6,809 bases of DNA from Gammaproteobacteria bacterium HGW-Gammaproteobacteria-14 (GCA_002840115.1 PGZG01000097.1:1-6809); one strand, 5' to 3'; shown: positions 1 to 6,742, counted from the stretch's first letter. The notes: a model not told the origin generated them from the letters alone. Numbers and translations are program-made.

Positions 1-56
1 TTGGCTGTAGTTGCGCAGCAGTTGCTTTGTTTCTCCTGTAAAGCATTGCCATAGAT

Positions 57-83
57 AAAAAAGGCCGCGATGCGGCCTTTTTT
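57..83 (-). terminator. Intrinsic terminator, probably bidirectional, downstream of the monooxygenase gene
   Basis: A perfect inverted repeat: six A, GGCCGC, a three-base loop GAT, then GCGGCC and six T. On the minus strand it lies 21 nt past the monooxygenase stop codon and gives a GC stem followed by a U run, so it should end that transcript. Because the flanks are A6 and T6, it would work equally well for a plus-strand gene entering from the left edge. Confidence 0.93.
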
Positions 84-104
84 GGCGTACATACTTTAGC
101 AATA

Positions 105-1640
105 TCAGACGTTGGCGGTATCTTTTATTGCCTGCCCTTCAGGCAGTTCACACCGAACAAACTCATAGGCAGCGGGATCTGCTGTGCGAGTTTCCAGCCA
201 GTAACGCCAGGTGGAAGCGGGCCAGATCGTGAAGTTTTTGCCATCGGCCTGTTGGTACCAGCTTTGGCAGCCAGAGCTCCATACGGTGCCTTGTAGTTTC
301 TTCTGAATCTTTTCGTTGAATACGGCTTGTACGTCGGCTTTTACATCGAAGTAGTCTGCGCCTTTCTGTTTGAGAAGGTCCATACAGCTTAAAATGTAGT
401 TAACCTGACACTCGATCATAAAAATAATTGAGTTATGGCCAAGTGCGGTATTCGGCCCCACCAGATGATACATATTGGGGTAGCCACTTACCGTGGTGCC
501 ATAGTAAGCCTCGGCGCCATCCTTCCAGTCTTCATTGAGTGAACGGCCATTGAGCCCGGTAAGCTCAAACTCTTTCATGTAAACACGAGGATCGACGATG
601 AAGCCGGTGCCGAGGATAATGCAATCCGCCGGGCGCTCAACGCCATCAGAAGTGATGATGCTATTTTCGCGGACTTCGGCTATGCCATCTGTTACCAGTT
701 CCACATTGGCGCGATTGAAGGTTGGAAAATATTTGTTCGAAATCAGTATGCGTTTGCATCCGAGGGTGTAGTCCGGCGTTAGCTTACGAGCGGTTTCTTT
801 GTCCTTGACCTGATAACGAATAAAAAACTCCGCTAGTTTTTGAAGGCTTCGAGCAATCGAAGGATTAAAAATCGGCCAGACGCGAGACTCATTAGTCCAA
901 TACAGGCGCGCCCTGTGCAGTTTGCGCAGCGTCGGGAAGCGGGCAAACATTTTCTTGCTGAACGTCGAGTAGCGGCGCTCATCGCGAGGAATGACCCACG
1001 CGGGCGATCGCTGAAACACATACAGTTGCTTTACGCTGGCTGCAATCTCGGGAATATATTGAATGGCTGAGCCGCCAGTGCCAATGGAAACGACATTTTT
1101 TCCGGTGAGGTCGTAGTCGTGCTCCCAACGGGCAGAGTGGAAAACCTTACCCTTGAAGCTTTCCAGGCCTTTGATTTTCGGGTATTGCGGTACGTGCAGT
1201 GGGCCAGAAGCGAGCACCCAGTGGCGGGCCATCAGGGTGTCTCCAGAGCCGGTGCGAATAACCCAGTGCCCTGCCTGCTCATTAAAATTGGCGGCGATGA
1301 CTTCCTGGCCAAAGCGGGTGTAGCGTCGTAGCCCATACTTTTGGGTGCACTGAAGAATATAGCCCTGAATTTCCTCCCAGCCGGCATAGCGCTGACTCCA
1401 GTCCGCTTTGCCTTCGAAGGAATAGGAGTACATATGCGACTGAACATCACAGGCGCAGCCAGGGTAGCTGTTGTCACGCCAGGTACCGCCGACCTCGTTT
1501 TCCTTTTCCAGGATCACGAAGTTATCGATGCCCGCTTCCTTCAGCTTGATGGCCATGCACAGGCCGCCAAAGCCTCCGCCAACAATAACCACATCCACAA
1601 TTTCGGTGGTGGTTGCAGGGATTTGAGCTTGGCTTGTCAT
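105..1640 (-). CDS. Flavin-dependent monooxygenase, type I Baeyer-Villiger family
   Basis: This 511-residue cytoplasmic protein is predicted to use FAD, NADPH and O2 to insert oxygen next to a carbonyl (ketone to ester or lactone) or to oxidise a heteroatom; the substrate cannot be read from sequence. Visible motifs in order are an FAD Rossmann GxGxxG (residues 21–26) with E45 as likely ribose ligand, GGTW (51–54), the YPGCACD segment (59–65), the Baeyer-Villiger fingerprint F162-x-G164-xxx-H168-xxx-W172, a second dinucleotide fold GTGGSA (187–192), QRSP (210–213), a K296-R297 pair aligning with the NADP-binding Lys and catalytic Arg of cyclohexanone monooxygenase, and GTGF (344–347). The length is normal for the family. 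The ATG at 1640 is chosen because GGAGG lies 5 nt upstream; a TTG ten codons earlier has no such support and would place the GGAGG inside the gene. It is transcribed divergently from an AraC-type regulator, its likely controller. Confidence 0.93.
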   Translation of the reverse strand: MTSQAQIPATTTEIVDVVIVGGGFGGLCMAIKLKEAGIDNFVILEKENEVGGTWRDNSYPGCACDVQSHMYSYSFEGKADWSQRYAGWEEIQGYILQCTQKYGLRRYTRFGQEVIAANFNEQAGHWVIRTGSGDTLMARHWVLASGPLHVPQYPKIKGLESFKGKVFHSARWEHDYDLTGKNVVSIGTGGSAIQYIPEIAASVKQLYVFQRSPAWVIPRDERRYSTFSKKMFARFPTLRKLHRARLYWTNESRVWPIFNPSIARSLQKLAEFFIRYQVKDKETARKLTPDYTLGCKRILISNKYFPTFNRANVELVTDGIAEVRENSIITSDGVERPADCIILGTGFIVDPRVYMKEFELTGLNGRSLNEDWKDGAEAYYGTTVSGYPNMYHLVGPNTALGHNSIIFMIECQVNYILSCMDLLKQKGADYFDVKADVQAVFNEKIQKKLQGTVWSSGCQSWYQQADGKNFTIWPASTWRYWLETRTADPAAYEFVRCELPEGQAIKDTANV

Positions 1641-1645
1641 TGTTG

Positions 1646-1650
1646 CCTCC
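1646..1650 (-). promoter_or_regulatory. Shine-Dalgarno GGAGG that fixes the monooxygenase start
   Basis: The minus strand reads GGAGG, then CAACA, then ATG. This is an ideal site and spacing, and it rules in favour of the ATG at 1640 over the upstream TTG at 1670. Confidence 0.85.
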
Positions 1651-1659
1651 AGAGATGTT

Positions 1660-1665
1660 GTTATA
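1660..1665 (-). promoter_or_regulatory. Possible -10 element of the monooxygenase promoter
   Basis: TATAAC on the minus strand would start transcription near 1653, leaving a very short leader that still contains the GGAGG. The hexamer 17 nt upstream (GCCTCA) is a poor -35. A promoter with a decent -10 but no -35 is what activator-dependent AraC-family targets often look like. The assignment rests only on motif matching in a 72-bp spacer. Confidence 0.35.
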
Positions 1666-1682
1666 CGCAATACCCTATTTTG

Positions 1683-1705
1683 TGAGGCTATTCTGAGGGC
1701 TTTAC
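1683..1705. promoter_or_regulatory. Candidate regulator half-sites (direct repeat, 11-bp period)
   Basis: TGAGG occurs at 1683–1687 and again at 1694–1698, each followed by a T-rich stretch, so the copies lie about one helical turn apart on the same face. AraC-family proteins bind direct repeats, but their half-sites are usually longer and spaced about two turns apart. This is only a candidate operator. Confidence 0.2.
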
Positions 1706-1712
1706 CCAGGGC

Positions 1713-2813
1713 ATGGATATGCTAGTCTCCCCCAATAAATTGATAGTTTCGGCCAAAGTGGGTTTTCCCATGAGCAAGCGTTCCATTCTGGGTCTGGTGT
1801 ATATGCTGCAGGGCTTTCGAGCCTTGGGGGAAGATGTTGATAGTGTGCTGGCGCGATTCGGTATTGATCTCGACGCGATTGATCCGGGGGCAGAGATTGA
1901 TCGCGGTCTGGAAATGCGTCTCCTGACGGAGGTGGCGATACAGATTCGAGACCCACTGGCGGGTCTTAAGGTGGGCAATCATTTTGCCCTCGCCGGTTAT
2001 GGTCCGTTTGTTATGTTGTTGATGAGTTGTGACAGCGCCTATGACGCCTTTCAGGCGGGAGTGCGCTATCAGGATCTGACATTTCTGTTTAGTCAGTTGA
2101 GCTTTCATCCTGGGGATCGGGAAAGTGCATTGGTGTTGATTCCACCTCCTCTTCCTCTGGTGGCTCGTCGTGTGCGCATCGATGGCGAGGTCTCTGGCAC
2201 CGTTAAGTTGTTGCTGGATATGCAGGCGGCTGCGGGCACGAACTTTCGCCCGGAGCGTATAGAAATGCCCTATCCGATTCCTCTGGAAGCAGCAGCTTAT
2301 GAGGCGCACTTCCGTTGTCCTGTGCAGTTTGGAGCAGACCGGGTGCGTATATGGATACGCAACGAATACCTCGCCACGCGCATGCCTGCGGGTGATGCAG
2401 TGGCGCATCGGATGTACCGGGCGCAGTGCGATGCTTTATTGCAGAGTCGCAGTCATGTAGTAGAAGAAGGCTTGGCTGACAAAGTGGCGGCGCATCTGGA
2501 GTTGTTTACTGAAGATTTTCCGGCGGCGGCAGAGGTGGCGGCTGCACTGGGTGTGTCTGAGCGTACCCTGCGCCGCCAACTGGATGCGGAGTCAACTTCA
2601 TTCCGTCGTTTATTGGATAAGGTGCGGGCGGGTAAGGCATGTCAGCTGCTGGTTGAGGGCGGGGTGTCGGTGGAGGGTGTTGCCCGACAGCTTGGTTATG
2701 CGGAGCCGGCATCCTTTATCCGGGCGTTTCAGCGTTGGACGGGCACTACTCCGGCGGCCTATCGACGTGCTAAAAAAGAAGTGATTGCTATCCAGAAGTA
2801 CAGGCGTCCCTGA
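1713..2813 (+). CDS. AraC-family transcriptional regulator with large N-terminal sensor domain
   Basis: The protein has up to 366 residues. The C-terminal roughly 100 residues carry the two helix-turn-helix units of the AraC/XylS fold: the first around 272–297 (AAALGVSERTLRRQL) and the second around 319–350 (VARQLGYAEPASFIRAFQRW followed by TGTTPAAYR), the region most conserved in the family. The N-terminal portion, about 24–215, resembles the arabinose-binding-type sensor domain found in AraC-like regulators of catabolic genes. The ligand is unknown. Three starts are possible. ATG 1713 sits only 1–2 nt behind AGGG, ATG 1719 is 7 nt behind it and so better placed, and ATG 1770 lies just before the conserved domain. 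I give the longest form; the difference is 2 or 19 residues. It faces the monooxygenase gene across 72 bp and is its probable regulator. Confidence 0.92.
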   Translation: MDMLVSPNKLIVSAKVGFPMSKRSILGLVYMLQGFRALGEDVDSVLARFGIDLDAIDPGAEIDRGLEMRLLTEVAIQIRDPLAGLKVGNHFALAGYGPFVMLLMSCDSAYDAFQAGVRYQDLTFLFSQLSFHPGDRESALVLIPPPLPLVARRVRIDGEVSGTVKLLLDMQAAAGTNFRPERIEMPYPIPLEAAAYEAHFRCPVQFGADRVRIWIRNEYLATRMPAGDAVAHRMYRAQCDALLQSRSHVVEEGLADKVAAHLELFTEDFPAAAEVAAALGVSERTLRRQLDAESTSFRRLLDKVRAGKACQLLVEGGVSVEGVARQLGYAEPASFIRAFQRWTGTTPAAYRRAKKEVIAIQKYRRP

Positions 2814-2871
2814 GTTTGGACTGGTGGTGTGTTCAAGGTAAAACAGGGTAAGAGTAGGGGGGGTACACAGT
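2814..2871. other. Convergent junction without a recognisable terminator
   Basis: The regulator and anmK meet tail to tail over 58 bp. I see no GC-rich hairpin with a U run for either strand. The stretch contains a run of seven G (2857–2863) and a degenerate copy of the end of anmK, described under findings. Confidence 0.6.
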
Positions 2872-2886
2872 TCAGGGTAAATACAG
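2831..2886. repeat. Imperfect direct repeat spanning the anmK 3' end
   Basis: GTTCAAGGTAAAACAG (2831–2846) recurs as GTTCAGGGTAAATACAG (2870–2886), with one mismatch and one inserted base. The shorter core CAGGGTAA occurs at 2844–2851 and 2873–2880. The right-hand copy includes the last codons and stop of anmK, so the left copy looks like a duplicated and decayed gene tail. Confidence 0.5.
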
Positions 2887-3960
2887 AGCGCCGAGAACCG
2901 CTTCGCGATGCGCCCCAGTTACGCGAATTGCGTTACCAGGTATGCCGGCCAAGCGGGCCCAAGCGAGCCATGCAAACGCGGCACCCTCTACCCATTCCGC
3001 TGCCAGCCCGGCGCTATCTGTAGGATTGACAGGGACTGGCTCCATTAGTTGGGTCAGTCGTTGCATAAGCGCAGTGTTGCGGGCGCCGCCACCGCAGATC
3101 AGCACTTCTGTGGGGGCCAGAGCGTTCAGCGAGGATGCGATGGTTGTTGCGGTGAGCTCCAGCAGAGTTGCTTGCACATCGGCGCTGGATTCTTCGCCAA
3201 CATGCGCTTGTAGCCACGATAAATTAAACAGCTCCCGACCTGTGCTTTTGGGGGCAGGCTGTCGGAAGTAAGGTTCATCCAGCATTTTGCTTAACAGGTC
3301 GTGCTGTACGTTGCCGGACTGTGCCCAGCGGCCATCAAGGTCACAGGCTTTTTTTTGATGCTGCTGTATCCACGCATCAAGCAGAACATTGCCAGGTCCG
3401 GTATCAAAGCCTGTTTCAATGTCGCCCTCGGAAATCAGCGTGATGTTAGCCATGCCACCGATATTAACCACCGCGCAACGGGTGCGGCTGCCCCATAGTG
3501 CACGGTGAAAAGCGGGCACCAGAGGCGCGCCTTGGCCGCCGAGAACCATGTCGCGGTTGCGAAAGTCGGTGACCACAGCGATGCCGGTGCGTTCGACAAC
3601 CACATCGGCGCAGCCCAGTTGCAAGCTGAATCCTTTAAGGCCTGGGCGGTGGCGGATGGTTTGGCCGTGCAGTCCGATGGCCTGAATATCCTCTGCAGCT
3701 ATGTCGCTGTTTGCCAGTAATGTCAGCACGGCCTCAGCAAACAGCTCACCCAGTGCCCGATGCAAGTAGCCGGCGCGATCTATTTCGTTAATGCCCGGCT
3801 CGCAGAGGGCGAGAATATCCTGACGTAAATATTCCGGTAGCTCATGGTTGTGGGTCGCATGCACCACGACCGTGTTGCCGCACTCCAGCAACACCACATC
3901 AATAGCATCCAGGCTGGTGCCGGACATAACACCGATGTAGAAACCGTCAGCGGCCGTCAT
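2872..3960 (-). CDS. anmK: Anhydro-N-acetylmuramic acid kinase
   Basis: AnmK uses ATP to open and phosphorylate 1,6-anhydro-MurNAc, a product of lytic transglycosylase action, giving MurNAc-6-phosphate for murein recycling in the cytoplasm. The 362-residue length matches the family (about 360–370). Recognisable family signatures are GVMSGTSLDAID (10–21, nucleotide-binding), GLHGQT (96–101), DFRNRD followed by GGQGAP (132–146), NIGGMANITL (166–175), FDTGPGN (185–191) with D186 in the position of the catalytic aspartate, and ICGGGARN near residue 290. The ATG at 3960 lies inside the upstream peptidase gene (14-nt overlap) and has no good Shine-Dalgarno, so translation is probably coupled to the peptidase. 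Some relatives keep erpA downstream; here a convergent regulator follows instead. Confidence 0.96.
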   Translation of the reverse strand: MTAADGFYIGVMSGTSLDAIDVVLLECGNTVVVHATHNHELPEYLRQDILALCEPGINEIDRAGYLHRALGELFAEAVLTLLANSDIAAEDIQAIGLHGQTIRHRPGLKGFSLQLGCADVVVERTGIAVVTDFRNRDMVLGGQGAPLVPAFHRALWGSRTRCAVVNIGGMANITLISEGDIETGFDTGPGNVLLDAWIQQHQKKACDLDGRWAQSGNVQHDLLSKMLDEPYFRQPAPKSTGRELFNLSWLQAHVGEESSADVQATLLELTATTIASSLNALAPTEVLICGGGARNTALMQRLTQLMEPVPVNPTDSAGLAAEWVEGAAFAWLAWARLAGIPGNAIRVTGAHREAVLGALYLP

Positions 3961-5272
3961 TAAGTGCCAGAGTATTGGCTTCAGAGTAGAGCGCGAGCTG
4001 GTTGCGCAGTCTGTTTACTTGAACCAGAAATGCTTTGCGTTCACCTTCAGGAATGCCTTGCGCTTTCGGTAACTGCACGGTTAACGGATTCCGGTGAACG
4101 CCATTAACCAGAAATTCATAGTGAAGGTGCGGGCCGGAGGCCAGCCCAGTCATACCCACATAGCCAATAGTTTGTCCCTGCCGAACGCGGGAGCCTGTTC
4201 TGATACCGCTGGCGAATCCGCGCATATGTGCATAGAGCGTACTGTAGGCCTGACCGTGACGGATCACTACGACGTTACCATAACCGCCGCGTACCCCGAC
4301 AAACTCAACGCGGCCATCGCCGGCGGCGCGAATAGGTGTGCCACTGGGCGCGGCATAGTCAACGCCACGATGGGCGCGAATAGTGTTCAGTACGGGGTGT
4401 CGACGGTTGGGGTTAAAGCGTGAGCTAATGCGGGCAAACTCTACCGGAGTGCGAATGAACTCGCGACGCATGGAGTTGCCGAGCGGGTCTAGATATTCTG
4501 TGCGGCCTTCTGCGGTTTCAAAACGAAAAGCGGAAACCTTGCGATCGCGATTCCAGAACTCAGCCATCAGAATGGCGCCGTCACCAACCTTCTCTCCATC
4601 CAGCAACAGTTCTTCATACAGCAACCGGAAGTGATCTCCTTGACGGATATCCAGAATAAAATCGATATCCCAGGCAAAGATGTTGGCTAGTTGCATGATC
4701 AGATTATCGGTCATGCCGGCCCGCTGGCCTGCGATAAACAGAGAGTCCTCAATGACGGCTTCGGCGTAACGCACCTGACGCTCATATTCGCGTTTGATGT
4801 GTTCTGCTTGCCACTGTATGCCGTCAAACTCGCCGCGAAGAATTTCCACTTGACTGATCTGTCGTTCGATGGCGCGCAGAGAGCCTGCTTCGTCCACGTC
4901 AACGCGGACAATATCGCCGACGCGCAGGTTGGCCAGTTCTTTGAGGGCGGCATCACTGGTAACCAAAGCATGCACCTCGGCGGCAGATACGCCTTGATCG
5001 CGCAACAGCTTGCCAAGGGTGTCACCACTGCGGATCTGAAGCTCATGCCACTCTCGTTGCGGAGCGCGATCAACCATGGTGACTGCTTCGGCGGAGCTAT
5101 CTCGAACGGGTAGTGGTAGTGAGAGAGAGGTGCTGTGGTGCGGAAGTGTTGACCCGGTTTCCGGCAGCAATATGGCAACAAACAGGACGCCCACCAGCCC
5201 GAGGGTTAGCAAAAGATGCCCTCGCGGCAGGTTTTTTAGAAAAAATGTTATAAAAGACAGTGGTTTACGCAT
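3947..5272 (-). CDS. Membrane-anchored M23 murein endopeptidase with LysM-like domain (MepM/YebA type)
   Basis: This 441-residue protein probably cuts peptidoglycan cross-links in the periplasm. It has a basic N-terminus, a single hydrophobic anchor (about 19–37) and a low-complexity Ser/Leu/Pro linker. A LysM/OapA-like murein-binding region follows (about 75–126, IRSGDTLGKLLRDQGV to LRVGDIVRV), then a middle regulatory domain as in MepM/Csd3 proteins. The C-terminal M23 (lysostaphin-like) domain has H301-xxx-D305, YAH with H349, and H382-L-H384, so the zinc ligands and catalytic histidines are all present and an active enzyme is expected. About 35 extra residues follow the domain. The ATG at 5272 has an in-frame stop seven codons upstream and no clear Shine-Dalgarno. 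It is first in an operon with anmK; one gene opens murein and the other salvages its sugar. It is divergent from tyrS. Confidence 0.93.
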   Translation of the reverse strand: MRKPLSFITFFLKNLPRGHLLLTLGLVGVLFVAILLPETGSTLPHHSTSLSLPLPVRDSSAEAVTMVDRAPQREWHELQIRSGDTLGKLLRDQGVSAAEVHALVTSDAALKELANLRVGDIVRVDVDEAGSLRAIERQISQVEILRGEFDGIQWQAEHIKREYERQVRYAEAVIEDSLFIAGQRAGMTDNLIMQLANIFAWDIDFILDIRQGDHFRLLYEELLLDGEKVGDGAILMAEFWNRDRKVSAFRFETAEGRTEYLDPLGNSMRREFIRTPVEFARISSRFNPNRRHPVLNTIRAHRGVDYAAPSGTPIRAAGDGRVEFVGVRGGYGNVVVIRHGQAYSTLYAHMRGFASGIRTGSRVRQGQTIGYVGMTGLASGPHLHYEFLVNGVHRNPLTVQLPKAQGIPEGERKAFLVQVNRLRNQLALYSEANTLALNDGR

Positions 5273-5314
5273 TGTATTGGAGTTTTTTCGAGTTTATTGA
5301 AGATAACGCCTTGG

Positions 5315-5320
5315 AATATA
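5315..5320 (-). promoter_or_regulatory. Possible -10 of the peptidase–anmK operon
   Basis: TATATT on the minus strand matches the -10 consensus at five of six positions and would give a leader of roughly 35 nt. The hexamer 17–18 nt upstream is a weak -35 (TTAGCC at best), so support is limited. Confidence 0.3.
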
Positions 5321-5373
5321 AAGGATACGATCCCTTGAGGCTAACCTAATGGCCTTCTGTAGTGGCCCGCAAG

Positions 5374-5382
5374 TGCTACAAT
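5374..5382 (+). promoter_or_regulatory. tyrS: Extended -10 promoter of tyrS
   Basis: TGCTACAAT combines the TGn extension with a good -10 hexamer (5377–5382). No convincing -35 lies 16–18 nt upstream, which is acceptable for an extended -10 promoter. The start would be near 5389, giving a leader of about 37 nt that ends in the ribosome binding site. Confidence 0.5.
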
Positions 5383-5415
5383 CGGCGACTTTTGTGACCT
5401 CACTCAACATTCAAC

Positions 5416-5420
5416 GGGAG
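5416..5420 (+). promoter_or_regulatory. tyrS: Shine-Dalgarno of tyrS
   Basis: GGGAG sits 5 nt before ATG 5426 and supports that start, which also gives the usual family N-terminus. Confidence 0.8.
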
Positions 5421-5425
5421 TATAC

Positions 5426-6628
5426 ATGTCCAGGCTGGAAGATGCGCTGGCCCTTATCCGGCGTGGCACGGCGGAAATTATTCAGGATGATGAGCTGGTC
5501 AAGAAGCTTGAGTCCGGCCGCCCGCTCAGAATTAAAGCGGGGTTTGACCCCACGGCGCCGGATCTTCATCTCGGTCATACGGTGCTGATTAACAAGCTGC
5601 GCCAGTTTCAGCAGCTTGGCCATGAGGTGCTGTTTTTGATTGGTGACTTCACCGGCATGATCGGTGATCCCACTGGCAAGAGCGCCACCCGGCCGCCGTT
5701 GACGCGCGAGGACGTTATGGCTAATGCCGCCACATATCAGGAGCAGGTATTCAAGATTCTTGACCCGGCTCGCACCACGGTGGTGTTTAACTCCGAATGG
5801 ATGGGGAAACTGGGCGCGGCGGACATGATCCGATTGGCGGGCCAATATACGGTGGCGCGGATGCTTGAGCGGGACGACTTCAGCAAGCGTTACCGGTCTG
5901 AGCAGCCCATAGCCATCCATGAGTTTCTCTATCCTCTGGTTCAGGGCTATGACTCCGTGGCGTTGAAGGCGGATGTGGAGCTTGGCGGCACAGACCAGAA
6001 GTTCAATTTGCTGATGGGGCGTACCCTGCAAAAGCAGGCCGGGCAGGATCCGCAGGTTTGTATAACTGTACCCATTCTTGAAGGGCTGGATGGTGTGCAG
6101 AAGATGTCCAAGTCACTGGGCAACTATATCGGCGTTAGCGATTTGCCGGGCGAGATGTACCGCAAATTGATCTCCATGCCGGATCAGCTGGTTTGGCGCT
6201 ACTTCGAATTGCTCAGTAGCCTCGACATGGTTGAGATTGATGTTTTGCGACGCGAGGCAGAGCAGAGCGGAGACCCGAGAGAGGCGAAACGCCTGCTCGC
6301 GGAAGAGATGGTTGCCCGCTTTCACGGCGAAGAGGCTGCCCGCCAGGCGCCGCATTCGGCGGGCAACCAGATTGCTCTGGGAGATATCCCGGAGGAAGTG
6401 CCTGAGGTGGTGCTGGTTCTGGACTCCGGAGAGGAAAGCTTGCCGATTGCTGCGGTGTTGCGTCTGGCGGGGCTGGTAAAGAACAGCGCCGCCGCGCGGG
6501 ACCTGCTGGAGAGAGGGGTCGTCTATGTGGACGGCAGCCCCTGTGGCAGCGATCTGCGGTTGGCGCGCGGTCAGGCGCCAGTGATTCAGGCGGGCAAGAA
6601 GCAGATCGCTCGTGTGCGTTTGGATTGA
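5426..6628 (+). CDS. tyrS: Tyrosyl-tRNA synthetase (KMSKS-type, TyrZ-like group)
   Basis: This cytoplasmic class I synthetase charges tRNA-Tyr with tyrosine. The 400 residues show the full set of motifs: KAGFDPTAPDLHLGH with the HIGH signature at 48–51, GDFTGMIGDPTGK (73–85), the tyrosine pocket Y169/Q173/D176, GGTDQ (187–191), KMSKS (226–230), and a C-terminal S4 RNA-binding domain (about 336–400). The second signature reads KMSKS rather than the KFGKT of E. coli-type TyrS, which places it in the group that includes P. aeruginosa TyrZ; tyrZ would be an alternative symbol. The ORF is complete with no odd residues. It is divergent from the murein operon, and an rRNA promoter starts about 30 nt after its stop with no terminator between. 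Confidence 0.97.
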   Translation: MSRLEDALALIRRGTAEIIQDDELVKKLESGRPLRIKAGFDPTAPDLHLGHTVLINKLRQFQQLGHEVLFLIGDFTGMIGDPTGKSATRPPLTREDVMANAATYQEQVFKILDPARTTVVFNSEWMGKLGAADMIRLAGQYTVARMLERDDFSKRYRSEQPIAIHEFLYPLVQGYDSVALKADVELGGTDQKFNLLMGRTLQKQAGQDPQVCITVPILEGLDGVQKMSKSLGNYIGVSDLPGEMYRKLISMPDQLVWRYFELLSSLDMVEIDVLRREAEQSGDPREAKRLLAEEMVARFHGEEAARQAPHSAGNQIALGDIPEEVPEVVLVLDSGEESLPIAAVLRLAGLVKNSAAARDLLERGVVYVDGSPCGSDLRLARGQAPVIQAGKKQIARVRLD

Positions 6629-6635
6629 GTGATTT

Positions 6636-6657
6636 CATAGAAAAGTTTTAAAAAACG
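6636..6657 (+). promoter_or_regulatory. UP-element-like AT-rich tract of the rRNA promoter
   Basis: The stretch directly upstream of the -35 is almost entirely A and T, with A and T tracts (AAAAGTTTTAAAAAAC). This is the position and composition expected for an alpha-subunit contact site. It occupies nearly the whole spacer after tyrS. Confidence 0.65.
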
Positions 6658-6658
6658 T

Positions 6659-6693
6659 TTGACAGGAAGAGGCGTCTGAGTAGAATGGCGCCT
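6659..6693 (+). promoter_or_regulatory. rRNA operon promoter (P1-like)
   Basis: A perfect -35 TTGACA (6659–6664), a 16-bp spacer and -10 TAGAAT (6681–6686) are followed by the GC-rich discriminator GGCGCC. A 16-bp spacer plus a GCGCC discriminator is the hallmark of stringently controlled rRNA promoters sensitive to ppGpp and the initiating nucleotide. Transcription should start around 6692–6695. Only one convincing promoter is visible, not a P1/P2 pair. Confidence 0.88.
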
Positions 6694-6699
6694 CTCTCG

Positions 6700-6715
6700 A
6701 CGGGGGTGACCCCGT
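6700..6715 (+). promoter_or_regulatory. boxB-like hairpin of the rRNA antitermination site
   Basis: ACGGGG, loop GTGA, CCCCGT forms a six-pair stem closed by a GNRA-type tetraloop. It lies immediately 5' of boxA, as in rrn antitermination (nut-like) regions. Confidence 0.75.
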
Positions 6716-6727
6716 AGCTCTTTAACA
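6716..6727 (+). promoter_or_regulatory. boxA antitermination element
   Basis: AGCTCTTTAACA differs from the E. coli rrn boxA TGCTCTTTAACA only at its first base. In the RNA it is bound by NusB–NusE and makes RNA polymerase resistant to termination across the rRNA genes. Confidence 0.93.
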
Positions 6728-6742
6728 ATCAGGCAGGTAAAC

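Larger units (their letters stand above)
5273..5425. promoter_or_regulatory. Divergent intergenic region between the murein operon and tyrS
   Basis: These 153 bp must contain the promoters of both directions. The half next to the peptidase is AT-rich, and the half next to tyrS carries an extended -10. I see no riboswitch, T-box or strong hairpin here. Confidence 0.6.

Noticed and set aside
1..54. Possible C-terminal tail of a plus-strand gene ending just before the terminator (frame 1 open to TAG at 52–54; frame 3 open to TAA at 39–41).
   Set aside because: Only 12–17 codons are visible in each frame, the two frames compete, and neither can be recognised. The terminator is already explained by the monooxygenase.
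1641..1670. Ten-codon N-terminal extension of the monooxygenase from a TTG start.
   Set aside because: It would translate through the GGAGG site that sits ideally before the ATG at 1640.
1722..2408. Long minus-strand open frame of 228 codons opposite the AraC gene.
   Set aside because: It is antisense to a clear AraC-family protein, has low-complexity His/Gln/Arg-rich content and no recognisable domain.
5411..6031. Minus-strand open frame of 206 codons opposite tyrS.
   Set aside because: It is a shadow of the highly conserved tyrS reading frame and has no supporting motif or ribosome binding site.
6641..6660. AAAAGTTTTAAAAAACGTTT as a terminator of tyrS.
   Set aside because: It has no GC stem and imperfect symmetry; its position fits an UP element of the rRNA promoter better.
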